This document shows positions 45,293 to 55,354 of a stretch of 64,000 nucleotides of DNA, one piece after another. Each line of letters opens with the position of its first letter. Position 1 is the first letter of the stretch. This DNA is from Bacillus dicomae. GTDB taxonomy: Bacteria > Bacillota > Bacilli > Bacillales > Bacillaceae_G. Position numbers and translations under genes: made by a program. The DNA is taken from contig NZ_VHIV01000002.1 in assembly GCF_006494425.1 (NCBI RefSeq), positions 868,001-932,000 of the forward strand. The letters run 5' to 3'. The notes below the pieces were generated by a model. It did not search any database. It worked only from the letters and a program-made list of their open reading frames with translations, and was not told where the DNA came from.

Positions 45293-46210
45293 TTGGTTGT
45301 TTACGCCGACGTTGTTTGGTTGTTAAACGCCTGCATTGATTTTCTTTTACTTTTATTAACAGCCACCGTGTTAAAAAAGAAGATCAAAAGATGGAGGCTT
45401 GTGTTAGGGGCATTTATAGGTTCAACCATTGTTATTTTTGCCTTTACTCCTTTTGCTTCTATGATGACACATCCAATTATGAAACTACTGTATTCGTTAC
45501 TTATTGTGTATACAGCATTTGGGTTTACAACGTTTAGAAATTATGCACAAACTGTTTTTACTTTTTATTTTGTAACCTTTATGGTTGGCGGAGGGCTAAT
45601 GGGCACTCATTTCTTTTTGCAAACGAATGAAATGGTAAATGGATTGGTTCAATCTCAATCAATTTCTTACGGTGACCCAATTAGCTGGTTGTTTGTTATT
45701 TTTGGTTTTCCGATAATTTATTATTTTTCTAAAAAGCGTATTGAAAGCGTAGAGGTTACAAAAATACACTATGATCAAATTGTGAAATTGAAAATTCGAT
45801 TAGCTGAAGAGGAACTAGAACTCGCAGGATTAATTGATAGTGGGAACCAACTCTACGACCCGTTAACAAAAACACCCGTTATGATTATGCATATTTCATC
45901 ATTAGAACATTGCTTGCCAGCTTGGTTAACAGAACAAATTTATTCCAAAACAGAGATTCCTCAAATACCAGAAAATGATTCTGGGTGGGCGACGAAGCTA
46001 CGTTTAATTCCTTTCCGAGCAGTAGGAGTAGAGAGTCAATTTTTATGGGCAATTAAGCCTGATAGTGTACAAATTTATCATGAAGGTAGTTCTATCGTCG
46101 TGAACAAAGTATTGATTGGATTAAATACACAACAGTTGTCAACCAATGGAGAGTATCAATGTATTGTACATCCAAAAATGTTAATTTCTCAAAAAATGGT
46201 GATTGCTTAA
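45293..46210 (+). CDS. spoIIGA: Pro-SigE processing protease SpoIIGA
   Basis: SpoIIGA is a membrane aspartic protease that cleaves pro-SigE in the mother cell after signalling from forespore SpoIIR. The 305-aa protein has five N-terminal membrane helices (residues 1-150) and a C-terminal protease domain with the active-site [11 protein letters not shown] near residue 182. TTG 45293 is chosen because AGAGGTG lies six bases upstream and an ORF start at 45245 would lie inside the promoter, before the RNA start. It is followed by sigE nineteen bases after its stop. Confidence 0.93.
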   Translation: MVVYADVVWLLNACIDFLLLLLTATVLKKKIKRWRLVLGAFIGSTIVIFAFTPFASMMTHPIMKLLYSLLIVYTAFGFTTFRNYAQTVFTFYFVTFMVGGGLMGTHFFLQTNEMVNGLVQSQSISYGDPISWLFVIFGFPIIYYFSKKRIESVEVTKIHYDQIVKLKIRLAEEELELAGLIDSGNQLYDPLTKTPVMIMHISSLEHCLPAWLTEQIYSKTEIPQIPENDSGWATKLRLIPFRAVGVESQFLWAIKPDSVQIYHEGSSIVVNKVLIGLNTQQLSTNGEYQCIVHPKMLISQKMVIA

Positions 46211-46229
46211 TAATGGGAGGCGGGATAAT

Positions 46230-46949
46230 ATGATGAAATTAAAATTTTATTTAGTATACCTTTGGTATAAAGTATTGCTGAAATTAGGAATTAAGACCGA
46301 TGAAATTTATTACATTGGTGGAAGTGAAGCGTTACCACCACCGTTAACGAAAGAAGAAGAGGAAGTTCTTTTGAATAAATTGCCAAAAGGAGATCAGGCG
46401 GCAAGATCGTTACTGATTGAACGTAACTTACGGCTAGTTGTATATATAGCAAGAAAGTTTGAAAATACAGGAATAAATATTGAAGATTTGATTAGTATTG
46501 GAACAATCGGCCTTATTAAAGCGGTGAATACATTTAACCCAGAAAAGAAAATAAAATTAGCAACATATGCCTCACGTTGTATAGAAAATGAAATTTTAAT
46601 GCATTTACGCCGAAATAATAAAAATCGTTCAGAAGTTTCCTTTGATGAACCACTTAACATTGATTGGGACGGGAATGAACTTTTGTTATCAGATGTATTA
46701 GGTACAGATGATGATATTATTACAAAAGATTTAGAAGCTACTGTTGATCGTCATCTTCTAATGAAAGCATTACATCAATTAAATGATCGTGAAAAACAAA
46801 TTATGGAACTTCGCTTTGGGCTTGCTGGAGAAGAGGAAAAGACGCAAAAAGATGTGGCGGATATGCTTGGAATTTCACAGTCATACATTTCGCGTTTAGA
46901 AAAAAGAATCATAAAAAGATTACGAAAAGAATTTAATAAAATGGTGTAA
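46230..46949 (+). CDS. sigE: Mother-cell sigma factor SigE (pro-form)
   Basis: SigE directs early mother-cell transcription. It is 239 aa, as in B. subtilis. The N-terminal pro-sequence (about residues 1-28) contains the membrane-binding helix [20 protein letters not shown] and is cut by SpoIIGA near DEIYYIGG. Region 2 has [19 protein letters not shown], and region 4 ends in a helix-turn-helix, [19 protein letters not shown] 46230 follows GGGAGGCGGG; a second ATG is at 46233. The inverted repeat after the stop may separate it from sigG. Confidence 0.97.
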   Translation: MMKLKFYLVYLWYKVLLKLGIKTDEIYYIGGSEALPPPLTKEEEEVLLNKLPKGDQAARSLLIERNLRLVVYIARKFENTGINIEDLISIGTIGLIKAVNTFNPEKKIKLATYASRCIENEILMHLRRNNKNRSEVSFDEPLNIDWDGNELLLSDVLGTDDDIITKDLEATVDRHLLMKALHQLNDREKQIMELRFGLAGEEEKTQKDVADMLGISQSYISRLEKRIIKRLRKEFNKMV

Positions 46950-46951
46950 AG

Positions 46952-46990
46952 AATAAGACCAGCCGTTATGTAGGCTGGTCTTATTCTCAT
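46952..46990 (+). terminator. Hairpin between sigE and sigG
   Basis: AATAAGACCAGCC (46952-46964) and GGCTGGTCTTATT (46973-46985) form a perfect 13-bp stem, but the T-run is weak. Partial read-through from spoIIG into sigG is therefore likely, as is known in B. subtilis. Confidence 0.65.
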
Positions 46991-47041
46991 TAGTTGTATG
47001 AGGAGAGACAACTAAAATGAATAATGAAGAGAAAACCGCAT

Positions 47042-47070
47042 GCATAAAATCCCCTTCAAAGGAAATACTT
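47042..47070 (+). promoter_or_regulatory. Probable SigF/SigG promoter of sigG
   Basis: -35 GCATA (47042-47046), a 14-bp spacer and -10 GGAAATACTT (47061-47070) match the SigF pattern GywTA / GgnrAnAnTw at every defined base. Transcription would start near 47077, 30 bases before the TTG start. Confidence 0.75.
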
Positions 47071-47106
47071 TACACTGTACAGCAACTCCCGATAGGAGGG
47101 AACACT

Positions 47107-47883
47107 TTGACGAGAAACAAAGTAGAAATTTGCGGTGTTGATACAGCTAAACTTCCCGTACTAAAAAATGATGAAATGCGTAAATTATTTCGTGAAATGC
47201 AAAGTGGAGAGATAAGCGCAAGAGAGAAATTAGTGAATGGAAACTTACGTCTTGTACTGAGCGTCATCCAAAGATTTAATAACAGAGGAGAATATGTTGA
47301 CGATTTATTTCAAGTTGGTTGCATCGGACTTATGAAATCCATTGATAACTTTGATTTAGGCCAAAATGTAAAATTTTCAACGTATGCTGTGCCGATGATT
47401 ATTGGGGAAATACGCAGATATTTGCGTGATAACAATCCGATTCGCGTATCTCGTTCATTACGAGATATTGCGTATAAAGCGTTACAAGTAAGAGAAAAGT
47501 TGATTGCAGAAAATTCAAAAGAACCAACGGCAATGGATATTGCAAAAGTGCTTGAAGTAACTCATGAAGAAATTGTTTTTGCTTTAGATGCAATTCAAGA
47601 TCCAGTTTCATTATTTGAGCCAATTTATAATGATGGGGGAGATCCTATCTTTGTTATGGATCAGTTAAGTGATGAAAAACAAAAGGACGAGCAGTGGGTT
47701 GAAGAGTTAGCGCTGAAAGAAGGGATGAAGCGTTTAAATGATCGTGAGAAAATGATTATTCGCAAACGTTTCTTCCAAGGGAAAACACAAATGGAAGTTG
47801 CAGAAGAAATTGGGATTTCTCAAGCGCAAGTGTCACGTTTAGAGAAATCAGCTATTAAACAAATGAATAAAACGATTCAAGGA
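47107..47883 (+). CDS. sigG: Forespore sigma factor SigG
   Basis: SigG directs late forespore transcription. It is 259 aa (stop codon 47884-47886), like the 260-aa B. subtilis protein. Landmarks are MTRNKVEICGVDTAKLP, region 2 with NGNLRLVLSVIQRFNNRGEYVDDLFQVGC-type sequence, and region 4 with EIGISQAQVSRLEKSAIKQ. TTG 47107 is chosen because AGGAGG lies seven bases upstream and the predicted SigF promoter sits inside any longer form. A 30-codon in-frame extension from ATG 47017 exists. A terminator follows. Confidence 0.95.
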
Positions 47884-47884
47884 T

Positions 47885-47916
47885 AAGGTTTCACCATTTA
47901 TGGTGAAACCTTTTTA
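47885..47916 (+). terminator. Terminator after sigG
   Basis: AAGGTTTCACCA (47885-47896) and TGGTGAAACCTT (47901-47912), loop TTTA, followed by T residues. Confidence 0.88.
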
Positions 47917-48058
47917 TATGTCATATAGTTTGTTTGCGCTCATAGTAGGGTAGCTGTGTTCATATAATGAAAATAATATGGGGTTAGTAGAGGGTACTTC
48001 CTGTTAATTTAAGAAACAATGTTTTTTCAATTCGTCATATATAAAGGAGAGGATGAAA

Positions 48059-48337
48059 GTGATACGAATTTCGGAGTTGCAGATGAAAGATATAATCAAT
48101 GTTTCAGACGGAAAAAGGCTTGGGAATATTGGAGATATCGAAATCGATATGAACACAGGGAAGATTGGGTCTATTATTATTTCCAAACAGGCACGTATGT
48201 TAGGAATTTTTGGGAAAGATGTAGAAATTGTAATTCCTTGGAAGGAAATCGTGAAAATTGGGGAAGATGTCATACTTGTTAGAGTAAATCCTGTTAATTC
48301 TGTAACAGAATCAATACAAACACCGACAATTTCATAA
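48059..48337 (+). CDS. ylmC: YlmC/YmxH family sporulation protein (PRC-barrel)
   Basis: This 92-aa protein has a PRC-barrel fold and belongs to the YlmC/YmxH family linked to sporulation; its exact role is unknown. Recognisable are ISELQMKDIINVSDGKRLGNIGDIEID and VIPWKEIVKIGEDVILV. GTG 48059 is preferred because AAAGGAG lies nine bases upstream, while ATG 48053 would be only three bases from it. It heads the ylm cluster after sigG, although 117 bp separate it from ylmD. Confidence 0.88.
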   Translation: MIRISELQMKDIINVSDGKRLGNIGDIEIDMNTGKIGSIIISKQARMLGIFGKDVEIVIPWKEIVKIGEDVILVRVNPVNSVTESIQTPTIS

Positions 48338-48454
48338 AGAATATTACAAATTCCTCTTTTTTTTCTGTTGGGATTATGAAAAAATAAAAGTATGGTAAAA
48401 TAGACAGGAAGTACCATGCTTTTTTATGTTATTTTAATTAAAAGGAGCATCTTT

Positions 48455-49273
48455 ATGATAGAACCATTTAAATATGTGGACGGTATATTGTATTTACAAG
48501 CGTGGAAAGAACTTGGAAACATTACTGCTGGATTTACGACAAAAGATGGTGGGGTAAGTACGGGCTCCTTTCATGCGATGAATTTAGGATTACATGTGAA
48601 TGATATCGTGGAGAACGTTCATGAAAACAGACGCATTTTAGCAAATAAGTTACAAAAACCATTAGAAAACTGGATTTGCTCTGAACAAGTTCATGATCAT
48701 CATGTTGAAAAAGTAGGACAACAGGAAAAAGGGAGTGGCGTCTATTCTTATAAAGACGGCATTTCAAAAACAGATGGCATATATACGACTAATAATGATG
48801 TTCTTCTAACATCTTGTTACGCGGATTGTGTTCCACTCTATTTTTATGCGCCATCACATGGTATGATAGGACTTGCGCATGCCGGATGGAAAGGGACTGT
48901 AAAAGAAATTGCAAAGGAAATGATTCAAAAGTGGAATGCTGAAGGAATTTCAAGTGATGAAATTCATGTTGCAATTGGACCAGCAATTGGATCTTGTTGT
49001 TATGTTGTTGATGATCGAGTGTTAACAGCTGCAGAGCAAGTAGTAAATGGTTCTGTTCCTTATAAAAAAATTTCTGATGGGCAGTACGCAATTAATTTAA
49101 AAGAAGTTAATCGTATATTATGTGTACAAGCAGGCATAAAAGAAGAGAATATTGTAATGTCATCTCTTTGTACAAGCTGTGAAGAACAACTATTTTTCTC
49201 CCATCGTCGTGATCAAGGTAAGACAGGGAGAATGTTGAGTTTCATAGGTTTTAAGGAGGAAGAAAACAAGTGA
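48455..49273 (+). CDS. ylmD: YlmD, YfiH-type copper/multicopper polyphenol-oxidase-fold protein
   Basis: The 272-aa protein is of the YfiH/DUF152 family, called laccase-domain or peptidoglycan editing factor (PgeF); related enzymes show purine nucleoside phosphorylase or adenosine deaminase activity. The metal site is visible as LTSCYADCVPLYFY and GLAHAGWKGTVKEI, with His and Cys ligands, and SLCTSCEEQLFFSHRRDQGKTGR at the C-terminus. ATG 48455 follows AAAAGGAG. Its stop overlaps the GTG of ylmE by four bases, showing coupling. Confidence 0.9.
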   Translation: MIEPFKYVDGILYLQAWKELGNITAGFTTKDGGVSTGSFHAMNLGLHVNDIVENVHENRRILANKLQKPLENWICSEQVHDHHVEKVGQQEKGSGVYSYKDGISKTDGIYTTNNDVLLTSCYADCVPLYFYAPSHGMIGLAHAGWKGTVKEIAKEMIQKWNAEGISSDEIHVAIGPAIGSCCYVVDDRVLTAAEQVVNGSVPYKKISDGQYAINLKEVNRILCVQAGIKEENIVMSSLCTSCEEQLFFSHRRDQGKTGRMLSFIGFKEEENK

Positions 49274-49944
49274 CAGTACAAAAAAATTTAACAACTGTAA
49301 ACGAAGCAATTAAACAATCTTGCGCACGAGCGGGACGTTCGTTACAAGAGATTAAACTCGTTGCAGTTACAAAAACAGTAGGAATTGAAAAAACAAGCGA
49401 AGTAATTGAAGCTGGAATTATTGATTTAGGTGAAAATAGAAATGAAGGTTTCTTACCGAAGTACGAACATTTCGGTTCAAAAGTGAATTGGCATTTTATT
49501 GGATCATTACAAACGAGAAAAGTAAAAGAAATCATTAATGAAATCGATTATTTACATTCGTTAGATCGTCTTTCACTTGCAAAAGAAATTCAAAAACGTG
49601 CGGATAAGAAAGTGAAATGTTTTGTTCAAGTGAAAACATCATCTGAAGAATCAAAGCAAGGATTGGCAATAGAAGAAACCGTTTCTTTTATTCAAAGTTT
49701 GCAAGAATTGGATAAGATTGAAGTGGTTGGACTAATGACAATGGCTCCATTTACAGGGGAAGAGGAAGAAATCAGACGCTGTTTTAAGGAGTTACGTATG
49801 CTACAAACAGAGGTGCAGGAGCTAGAATTACTACATGCGCCATGCAAAGAATTATCAATGGGAATGTCTAATGATTACACGATTGCAATTGAAGAAGGAG
49901 CTACATATATTCGTTTGGGGACGATTTTAGTAGGAAAAGCGTAA
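49270..49944 (+). CDS. ylmE: YlmE, YggS-type pyridoxal phosphate-binding protein
   Basis: This 224-aa protein of the YggS/PROSC family binds PLP and helps PLP and amino acid homeostasis without known enzyme activity. The PLP lysine is in [10 protein letters not shown] near residues 29-37. Other family motifs are [27 protein letters not shown] and [24 protein letters not shown] at the C-terminus. The start is GTG overlapping the ylmD stop, with AAGGAGGAAG upstream. sepF follows 19 bp later; in B. subtilis the locus supports cell division. Confidence 0.92.
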   Translation: MTVQKNLTTVNEAIKQSCARAGRSLQEIKLVAVTKTVGIEKTSEVIEAGIIDLGENRNEGFLPKYEHFGSKVNWHFIGSLQTRKVKEIINEIDYLHSLDRLSLAKEIQKRADKKVKCFVQVKTSSEESKQGLAIEETVSFIQSLQELDKIEVVGLMTMAPFTGEEEEIRRCFKELRMLQTEVQELELLHAPCKELSMGMSNDYTIAIEEGATYIRLGTILVGKA

Positions 49945-49963
49945 AAGGAAGGAGAATCTTATT

Positions 49964-50434
49964 ATGAGTTGGTCAAAAGTAAAATACTTCTTTTTTGATA
50001 CACCGGAAGAAAAAGAAGCAGCTCAATATAGTTATGAAAAGGAGCAAACAGACATGAAGAAGCAGCAAGATCCGCCAGAACAACAAGATGTTACGTTTCC
50101 AAAAGCGCAACCGAAACAAAATGTTGTGAGCATTGAAACAGCAAAGCAATCTTCAAAAGTTGTTTTATTAGAACCACGCACATATTCAGAAGCGCAAGGG
50201 ATTGCGGACCATTTAAAAGGTAGACGAGCTGTTGTAATTAATTTACAACGAATGTCTACTGATCAAGCTGTACGTATCGTTGACTTTTTAAGTGGTACTG
50301 TATACGCTATAGGCGGGGACATTCAAAAAATAGGACCGAAAACATTTATGTGTACGCCTGAAAATGTAGATATTGTTGGTGCAATTTCAGAGTTATTCGG
50401 TGAAGAAGAAGAAACAAATATAAAGAGGTGGTAA
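49964..50434 (+). CDS. sepF: Cell division protein SepF
   Basis: SepF forms rings that bind the FtsZ C-terminal peptide and anchor it to the membrane. The 156-aa protein has an N-terminal amphipathic membrane-targeting helix ([16 protein letters not shown]), a charged Gln/Lys-rich linker (residues 20-60), and a globular SepF domain from about 63 with [43 protein letters not shown] precedes the ATG. It lies in the ylm operon, seven bases before ylmG. The family assignment is clear. Confidence 0.96.
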   Translation: MSWSKVKYFFFDTPEEKEAAQYSYEKEQTDMKKQQDPPEQQDVTFPKAQPKQNVVSIETAKQSSKVVLLEPRTYSEAQGIADHLKGRRAVVINLQRMSTDQAVRIVDFLSGTVYAIGGDIQKIGPKTFMCTPENVDIVGAISELFGEEEETNIKRW

Positions 50435-50440
50435 TACGCC

Positions 50441-50704
50441 ATGGAAACAGTTTTAAAACTTTTGGTTTATGCTATCGAGATTTACTCGTGGGCACTTATT
50501 ATTTACATTCTCCTATCATGGTTCCCGGGTGCAAAGGAATCAACTTTCGGAGATTTTCTTGCGCGTATTTGTGAACCATATTTAGAACCATTTCGCAGAT
50601 TTATTCCGCCGCTTGGTATGATTGATATTTCGCCACTCGTTGCGATCTTTGCTTTAAGACTTGCGACAAATGGTTTAATAAGTTTATTCGGCTATTTCTT
50701 ATAG
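50441..50704 (+). CDS. ylmG: YlmG, YggT family membrane protein
   Basis: This 87-aa membrane protein has two hydrophobic segments (about residues 5-28 and 62-85), separated by a loop with [32 protein letters not shown], the conserved YggT signature. Homologues influence nucleoid or plastid division structures, but the molecular role is unknown. AAGAGGTGG precedes the ATG. It lies between sepF and ylmH in tight operon spacing, as in other bacilli. Confidence 0.93.
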   Translation: METVLKLLVYAIEIYSWALIIYILLSWFPGAKESTFGDFLARICEPYLEPFRRFIPPLGMIDISPLVAIFALRLATNGLISLFGYFL

Positions 50705-50719
50705 TAAGAGGTTATATGT

Positions 50720-51487
50720 ATGAGCATCTACGAGCATTTCAGACCTGATGAAGAGGTCTTTGTGGATAAAGTGTTAGAGTGGAAGCGAGCAGCGGAGTAC
50801 CATCAAGTGAAATTAACAGATTTCCTTGATCCAAGGCAACAACAAATTGTTACTATGGTAATAGGCCAAGGGGATGTTGCTGTACAATTTGATGGAGCAA
50901 CCGCTCATGCAGAGCGCAAAAGAGCACTCATTTATCCAGACTATCTAGTAGTAAATGAAGAGGAATTTCAAGTAGAAGTATTGGAAATTGACTATCCTTC
51001 CAAGTTTTATACGCTCGAGCATAGACAAATATTAGGTACATTTATGTCTCTCGGTTTAACGAGAGAAAAATGTGGTGATATTTTGCTTCAAGAAGATCGT
51101 GCCCAAATTGTAGTCGCGAAAGAAGTTGTATCTTATATTGAGATGAACTTACAATCTATAGGGAAAGTGAAAGTCTCCTTATCACCAGCGCAAGGAGAAA
51201 AAATTATACAGATGCAAGAAACGTGGGGAGAGAAATCTGGAACGGTTTCTTCACTTCGTTTAGATGTTATGTTAGCTGAAATGTTACATATATCCAGACA
51301 AAAAGTACAACCTTTCATAAAAAATGGTTTAGTAAAAGTGAATTGGAAAACAGTGGAGCAAACTTCTTATGAATGTTATCCAGGAGATGTTTTTTCAGTG
51401 AGAGGATATGGACGAAGTAAATTGTTTTCTGTAGAAGGTAGAACAAAGCGCGACAAATGGAGAATTTTGTATGGTATACTAAAATGA
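50720..51487 (+). CDS. ylmH: YlmH, S4-domain RNA-binding protein
   Basis: The 255-aa protein has an N-terminal YlmH-type region (about residues 1-175) and a C-terminal S4 RNA-binding domain with LRLDVMLAEMLHISRQKVQPFIKNGLVKVNWK. In B. subtilis and relatives, YlmH is linked to division and to rescue of stalled ribosome-released 50S-nascent chain complexes. TAAGAGGTTA precedes the ATG. It ends the ylm operon before divIVA, which follows after 89 bp with its own likely promoter. Confidence 0.92.
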   Translation: MSIYEHFRPDEEVFVDKVLEWKRAAEYHQVKLTDFLDPRQQQIVTMVIGQGDVAVQFDGATAHAERKRALIYPDYLVVNEEEFQVEVLEIDYPSKFYTLEHRQILGTFMSLGLTREKCGDILLQEDRAQIVVAKEVVSYIEMNLQSIGKVKVSLSPAQGEKIIQMQETWGEKSGTVSSLRLDVMLAEMLHISRQKVQPFIKNGLVKVNWKTVEQTSYECYPGDVFSVRGYGRSKLFSVEGRTKRDKWRILYGILK

Positions 51488-51576
51488 TTGGTTTTTTAGA
51501 AGGAAATCCTCCTATTTTGTCGAAGAAAAGATATAATTGAAAGAGGAAATTTAGATAACTACTTGGAGGTGGCGTT

Positions 51577-52083
51577 GTGCCGTTAACACCATTAGATATT
51601 CATAACAAAGAATTTGGTCGCGGATTCCGTGGCTATGATGAGGATCAAGTAAATGAGTTTCTTGATCAAATTATCAAAGATTATGAATTAGTCATTCGTG
51701 AGAAAAAAGCTTTAGAAGAAAAAGTTGCGCAATTAGAAGGGAAGTTAGATCATTTCTCTAATATTGAAGATACGTTAAACAAATCTATCGTTGTAGCGCA
51801 AGAAGCAGCGGAAGAAGTAAAACGTAATGCGCAAAAAGAAGCAAAATTAATCGTACGTGAAGCTGAAAAGAATGCAGACCGTATTATTAACGAAGCATTA
51901 GTAAAATCAAGAAAAGTTGCATTTGATATTGAAGAGCTAAAGAAACAAGCAAAAGTATTCCGCACTCGTTTCCGTATGTTATTAGAAACACAGCTTGAAA
52001 TGTTAAACAACGATGATTGGGATAAACTAATTGAGTTAGAAGACGAAGTAGATGAGCTGTTGAAAAAAGAAGAAACAGTGTAA
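51577..52083 (+). CDS. divIVA: Septum site-determining/polar scaffold protein DivIVA
   Basis: DivIVA binds negatively curved membrane at poles and septa and recruits MinJ and other partners. The 168-aa protein has the family N-terminus MPLTPLDIHNKEFGRGFRGYDEDQVNEFL-like, with the tip residues FGRGFRGYDEDQV used in membrane contact. A long coiled coil, rich in Glu, Lys and Ala heptads, covers about residues 30-150. The start is GTG with TTGGAGGTGG upstream. It is followed by the ileS promoter and T-box. Confidence 0.96.
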   Translation: MPLTPLDIHNKEFGRGFRGYDEDQVNEFLDQIIKDYELVIREKKALEEKVAQLEGKLDHFSNIEDTLNKSIVVAQEAAEEVKRNAQKEAKLIVREAEKNADRIINEALVKSRKVAFDIEELKKQAKVFRTRFRMLLETQLEMLNNDDWDKLIELEDEVDELLKKEETV

Positions 52084-52085
52084 GC

Positions 52086-52114
52086 TTGACGTTTTTCTCA
52101 TTATTACATATAAT
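52086..52114 (+). promoter_or_regulatory. Sigma-A promoter of ileS
   Basis: -35 TTGACG (52086-52091), a 17-bp spacer, and a consensus -10 TATAAT (52109-52114). Transcription would start near 52121, just before the T-box leader. Confidence 0.85.
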
Positions 52115-52120
52115 TTTAAA

Positions 52121-52384
52121 CAACATATTTATTAAGAAAAACGAAGATAGGGATAAGTACCTTTTTTATACCTTATATAGCGAACTGAGGATGGTGTAAG
52201 CTCAGGATAAGGAGATAATGGGAATATCACCCTGGAGTTCCGCGCTGAACAAATAGAGTAAGCGTAGGCGTTATATTCGCGTTAAGAATATAAAGAGGAT
52301 TGTATACATACGTATAGGATCTACTAGGGTGGTACCGCGGGAGACTTTCTCGTCCCTTTTTGGGATGAGAAAGTCTCTTTTTTA
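52121..52384 (+). promoter_or_regulatory. T-box riboswitch controlling ileS
   Basis: The leader binds uncharged tRNA-Ile. The probable specifier codon is ATC (52226-52228) in GAATATCACC of stem I. The T-box sequence GGGTGGTACCGCG lies at 52327-52339. The terminator GAGACTTTCTCGTCCC (52341-52356) pairs with GGGATGAGAAAGTCTC (52362-52377) and is followed by T7. When tRNA-Ile is uncharged, the T-box should form an antiterminator and let ileS be transcribed. Confidence 0.93.
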
Positions 52385-52432
52385 TTCCGTTTTTTAGGTC
52401 TTTTCTTTTATACATGTAAGGAGGAATTGAGC

Positions 52433-55198
52433 ATGGAGTACAAAAATACATTACTAATGCCAAAAACAGAGTTCCCAATGCGTGGGAATTTACCAAAACG
52501 TGAGCCTGCAATGCAAGAAAAGTGGGCTGAAATGAATATTTATGAAAAGGTACAAGAACATACAAAAGGCCGTCCTTTATTCGTACTGCATGATGGACCT
52601 CCATATGCGAATGGTGACATTCATATGGGACATGCATTAAATAAAGTATTAAAAGACTTTATTGTTCGTTATAAATCAATGACTGGTTACTCTGCGCCAT
52701 ATGTTCCAGGTTGGGATACGCACGGTTTACCAATTGAACAAGCTTTAACAAATAAAGGTGTAAAGCGTAAAGAAATGACAGTTGCTGAGTTCCGTAAGTT
52801 ATGTGCAGAGTATGCATATGAACAAGTAGAACGTCAACGTGAACAATTTAAGCGTCTAGGTGTACGTGCTGATTGGGATAACCCATACATTACTTTAGAG
52901 CCAGCTTATGAAGCACAACAAATTAAAGTGTTTGGTGATATGGCGAAAAAAGGTTATATCTATAAAGGGCAAAAACCAGTTTACTGGTCTCCAACGAGTG
53001 AATCAGCTTTAGCAGAAGCTGAAATTGAATACCAAGATAAAAAATCAGCATCTATTTACGTAGCATTCCCTGTAAAAGATGGAAAGAACGTATTAGAAGG
53101 TGATGAGAAATTCATTATCTGGACAACAACACCTTGGACGTTACCTGCAAACTTAGGTATTTCTGTTCACCCAGAACTTGAATACAGCATCGTAAAAGTA
53201 AATGGTGAAAAATATATTATTGCTTCTGAACTATTTGAGACAGTTGCAAAAACGTTAGAGTGGGAAAATGCTGAAGTTGTGAAAACGGTAAAAGGTAACG
53301 AACTTGAGTACACGGTTGCAAAACATCCATTCTACGATCGTGATTCATTAGTTATGCTAGGAGATCACGTAACAACAGATGCAGGTACAGGTTGTGTTCA
53401 TACAGCACCAGGACACGGGGAAGATGACTTTATTGTTGGTAAAAAGTATGGATTAGAAGTACTTTGTCCAGTTGATGATAAAGGTGTATTAACAGAGGAA
53501 GCACCTGGATTTGAAGGCTTATTCTATGATAAAGCTAACAAGCCAATTACAGAGAAATTAGAAGAAGTAGGTGCGTTACTAAAACTAACATTCATTACGC
53601 ATTCATACCCACATGATTGGAGAACGAAAAAACCAATTATTTTCCGTGCGACAGCACAGTGGTTTGCATCTATTGAAGCATTCCGTAAAGAGTTATTAGA
53701 AGCTGTTGCGGAAACAAAATGGGTACCAGCATGGGGAGAAACTCGTCTTCATAATATGGTTCGTGACCGTGGTGACTGGTGTATTTCTCGTCAGCGTGCA
53801 TGGGGTGTGCCAATTCCTGTATTCTATGCTGAGAATGGCGATCCAATTATTACGGATGAAACAATTAACTACGTAGCAGATTTATTCCGTGAACACGGTT
53901 CTAACGTATGGTTCGAGCGTGAAGCGAAAGATCTATTACCAGAAGGATTTACACATCCAGGTAGCCCAAATGGTGAATTCCGTAAAGAAACAGATATTAT
54001 GGATGTATGGTTCGACTCAGGTTCTTCTCACCAAGCAGTATTAGAAGAGCGCGATGATTTACAACGTCCAGCTGATTTATATTTAGAAGGATCTGACCAA
54101 TATCGTGGTTGGTTTAACTCTTCATTATCAACAGCAGTTGCTGTAACAGGTAAAGCTCCATATAAAGGCGTGCTAAGCCATGGTTTCGTATTAGATGGTG
54201 AAGGACGTAAAATGAGTAAGTCGATTGGAAACATCGTCGTACCGAAGAAAATTATGGATCAATTAGGCGGAGATATTTTACGCTTATGGGTATCTTCTGT
54301 TGACTACCAATCTGACGTACGTATTTCAGATGATATTTTAAAACAAGTAGCAGAAGTGTATCGTAAAATCCGTAACACATTCCGTTTCTTATTAGGAAAC
54401 TTAGATGACTTTAAGCCAAGTGAAAATACAGTAGCTGTAGCTGAACTTCGTGAAGTAGATCGTTACATGTTAGTGAAATTAAATGACTTAATTACAAAGG
54501 TAAAAGAAGCGTATGAGACATACGACTTTGCTGCTGTATATCATGCAATCCATAACTTCTGTACAATTGATTTAAGTTCATTCTACTTAGACTTTGCAAA
54601 AGACATTTTATACATTGAAGGTGCAAACCACGAAGATCGTCGTGCAATTCAAACTGTATTATATGAAGTTCTTGTTGCATTGACGAAACTTGTAACACCA
54701 ATCTTACCGCATACAGCTGATGAAGTATGGCCATATATTCCAGGTGTAACAGAAGAAAGTGTACAATTAACTAATATGCCAGAAGCTGTACAATTAGATG
54801 GTGCAGAAGCATTAAAAACAAAATGGGATGCATTTATGACATTGCGTGATGACGTATTAAAAGCGTTAGAAGTAGCTCGTAATGAGAAGGTAATCGGTAA
54901 GTCATTAAATGCAAGCATTACGCTATATCCAACTGCAGAAATGAAAGCTATGTTAGAGTCTATTAACGAAGACTTGAAGCAATTATTTATCGTTTCTGAG
55001 TATAAGCTTGGTGGTCTGATGGAAGAAGCTCCAGCAGATGCACCGAAGTATGAACATACAGCGGTTGTTGTTGCTCAAGCAACTGGTGAAACATGTGAAC
55101 GTTGTTGGGTAGTTTCAGAAACAATTGGTAAAGATGCTGAACATGAAACATTATGTGAGCGTTGTGCAACAGTTGTTAAAGAAAATTATGTAAAATAA
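52433..55198 (+). CDS. ileS: Isoleucyl-tRNA synthetase
   Basis: IleRS charges tRNA-Ile. The 921-aa length is normal for the bacterial class. The HIGH motif appears as HMGH in [17 protein letters not shown] near residues 57-67. An editing CP1 domain spans about 190-390 with [11 protein letters not shown] and [12 protein letters not shown]. The KMSKS loop is [10 protein letters not shown] near 595. A C-terminal zinc site has CERCW and CERC. This is the HIGH/C-terminal zinc form typical of mupirocin-sensitive enzymes. ATG 52433 follows AAGGAGGAATT. Regulation is by the T-box; a terminator follows. Confidence 0.98.
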   Translation: MEYKNTLLMPKTEFPMRGNLPKREPAMQEKWAEMNIYEKVQEHTKGRPLFVLHDGPPYANGDIHMGHALNKVLKDFIVRYKSMTGYSAPYVPGWDTHGLPIEQALTNKGVKRKEMTVAEFRKLCAEYAYEQVERQREQFKRLGVRADWDNPYITLEPAYEAQQIKVFGDMAKKGYIYKGQKPVYWSPTSESALAEAEIEYQDKKSASIYVAFPVKDGKNVLEGDEKFIIWTTTPWTLPANLGISVHPELEYSIVKVNGEKYIIASELFETVAKTLEWENAEVVKTVKGNELEYTVAKHPFYDRDSLVMLGDHVTTDAGTGCVHTAPGHGEDDFIVGKKYGLEVLCPVDDKGVLTEEAPGFEGLFYDKANKPITEKLEEVGALLKLTFITHSYPHDWRTKKPIIFRATAQWFASIEAFRKELLEAVAETKWVPAWGETRLHNMVRDRGDWCISRQRAWGVPIPVFYAENGDPIITDETINYVADLFREHGSNVWFEREAKDLLPEGFTHPGSPNGEFRKETDIMDVWFDSGSSHQAVLEERDDLQRPADLYLEGSDQYRGWFNSSLSTAVAVTGKAPYKGVLSHGFVLDGEGRKMSKSIGNIVVPKKIMDQLGGDILRLWVSSVDYQSDVRISDDILKQVAEVYRKIRNTFRFLLGNLDDFKPSENTVAVAELREVDRYMLVKLNDLITKVKEAYETYDFAAVYHAIHNFCTIDLSSFYLDFAKDILYIEGANHEDRRAIQTVLYEVLVALTKLVTPILPHTADEVWPYIPGVTEESVQLTNMPEAVQLDGAEALKTKWDAFMTLRDDVLKALEVARNEKVIGKSLNASITLYPTAEMKAMLESINEDLKQLFIVSEYKLGGLMEEAPADAPKYEHTAVVVAQATGETCERCWVVSETIGKDAEHETLCERCATVVKENYVK

Positions 55199-55203
55199 TA
55201 AGG

Positions 55204-55238
55204 AATGACTGCACGTAACGTGCAGTCATTTTTTTTGT
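55204..55238 (+). terminator. Terminator after ileS
   Basis: AATGACTGCACG (55204-55215) and CGTGCAGTCATT (55219-55230) over a TAA loop, followed by T8. Confidence 0.9.
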
Positions 55239-55354
55239 TAACAGTATATTGAAATAACTTTCACTCTCTTTCCTATGAAGGAAAAATGTGTGAGAGGTAA
55301 GCATATAAATTTCGGACACACTAATCGTACATTGCAACTGGGAGGAATGTACAC

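Noticed and set aside
55301-55323. SigG-type promoter GCATA / CACACTA upstream of ylyA
   Set aside because: Both boxes are suggestive, but they are only 11 bp apart, too close for a functional SigG promoter.
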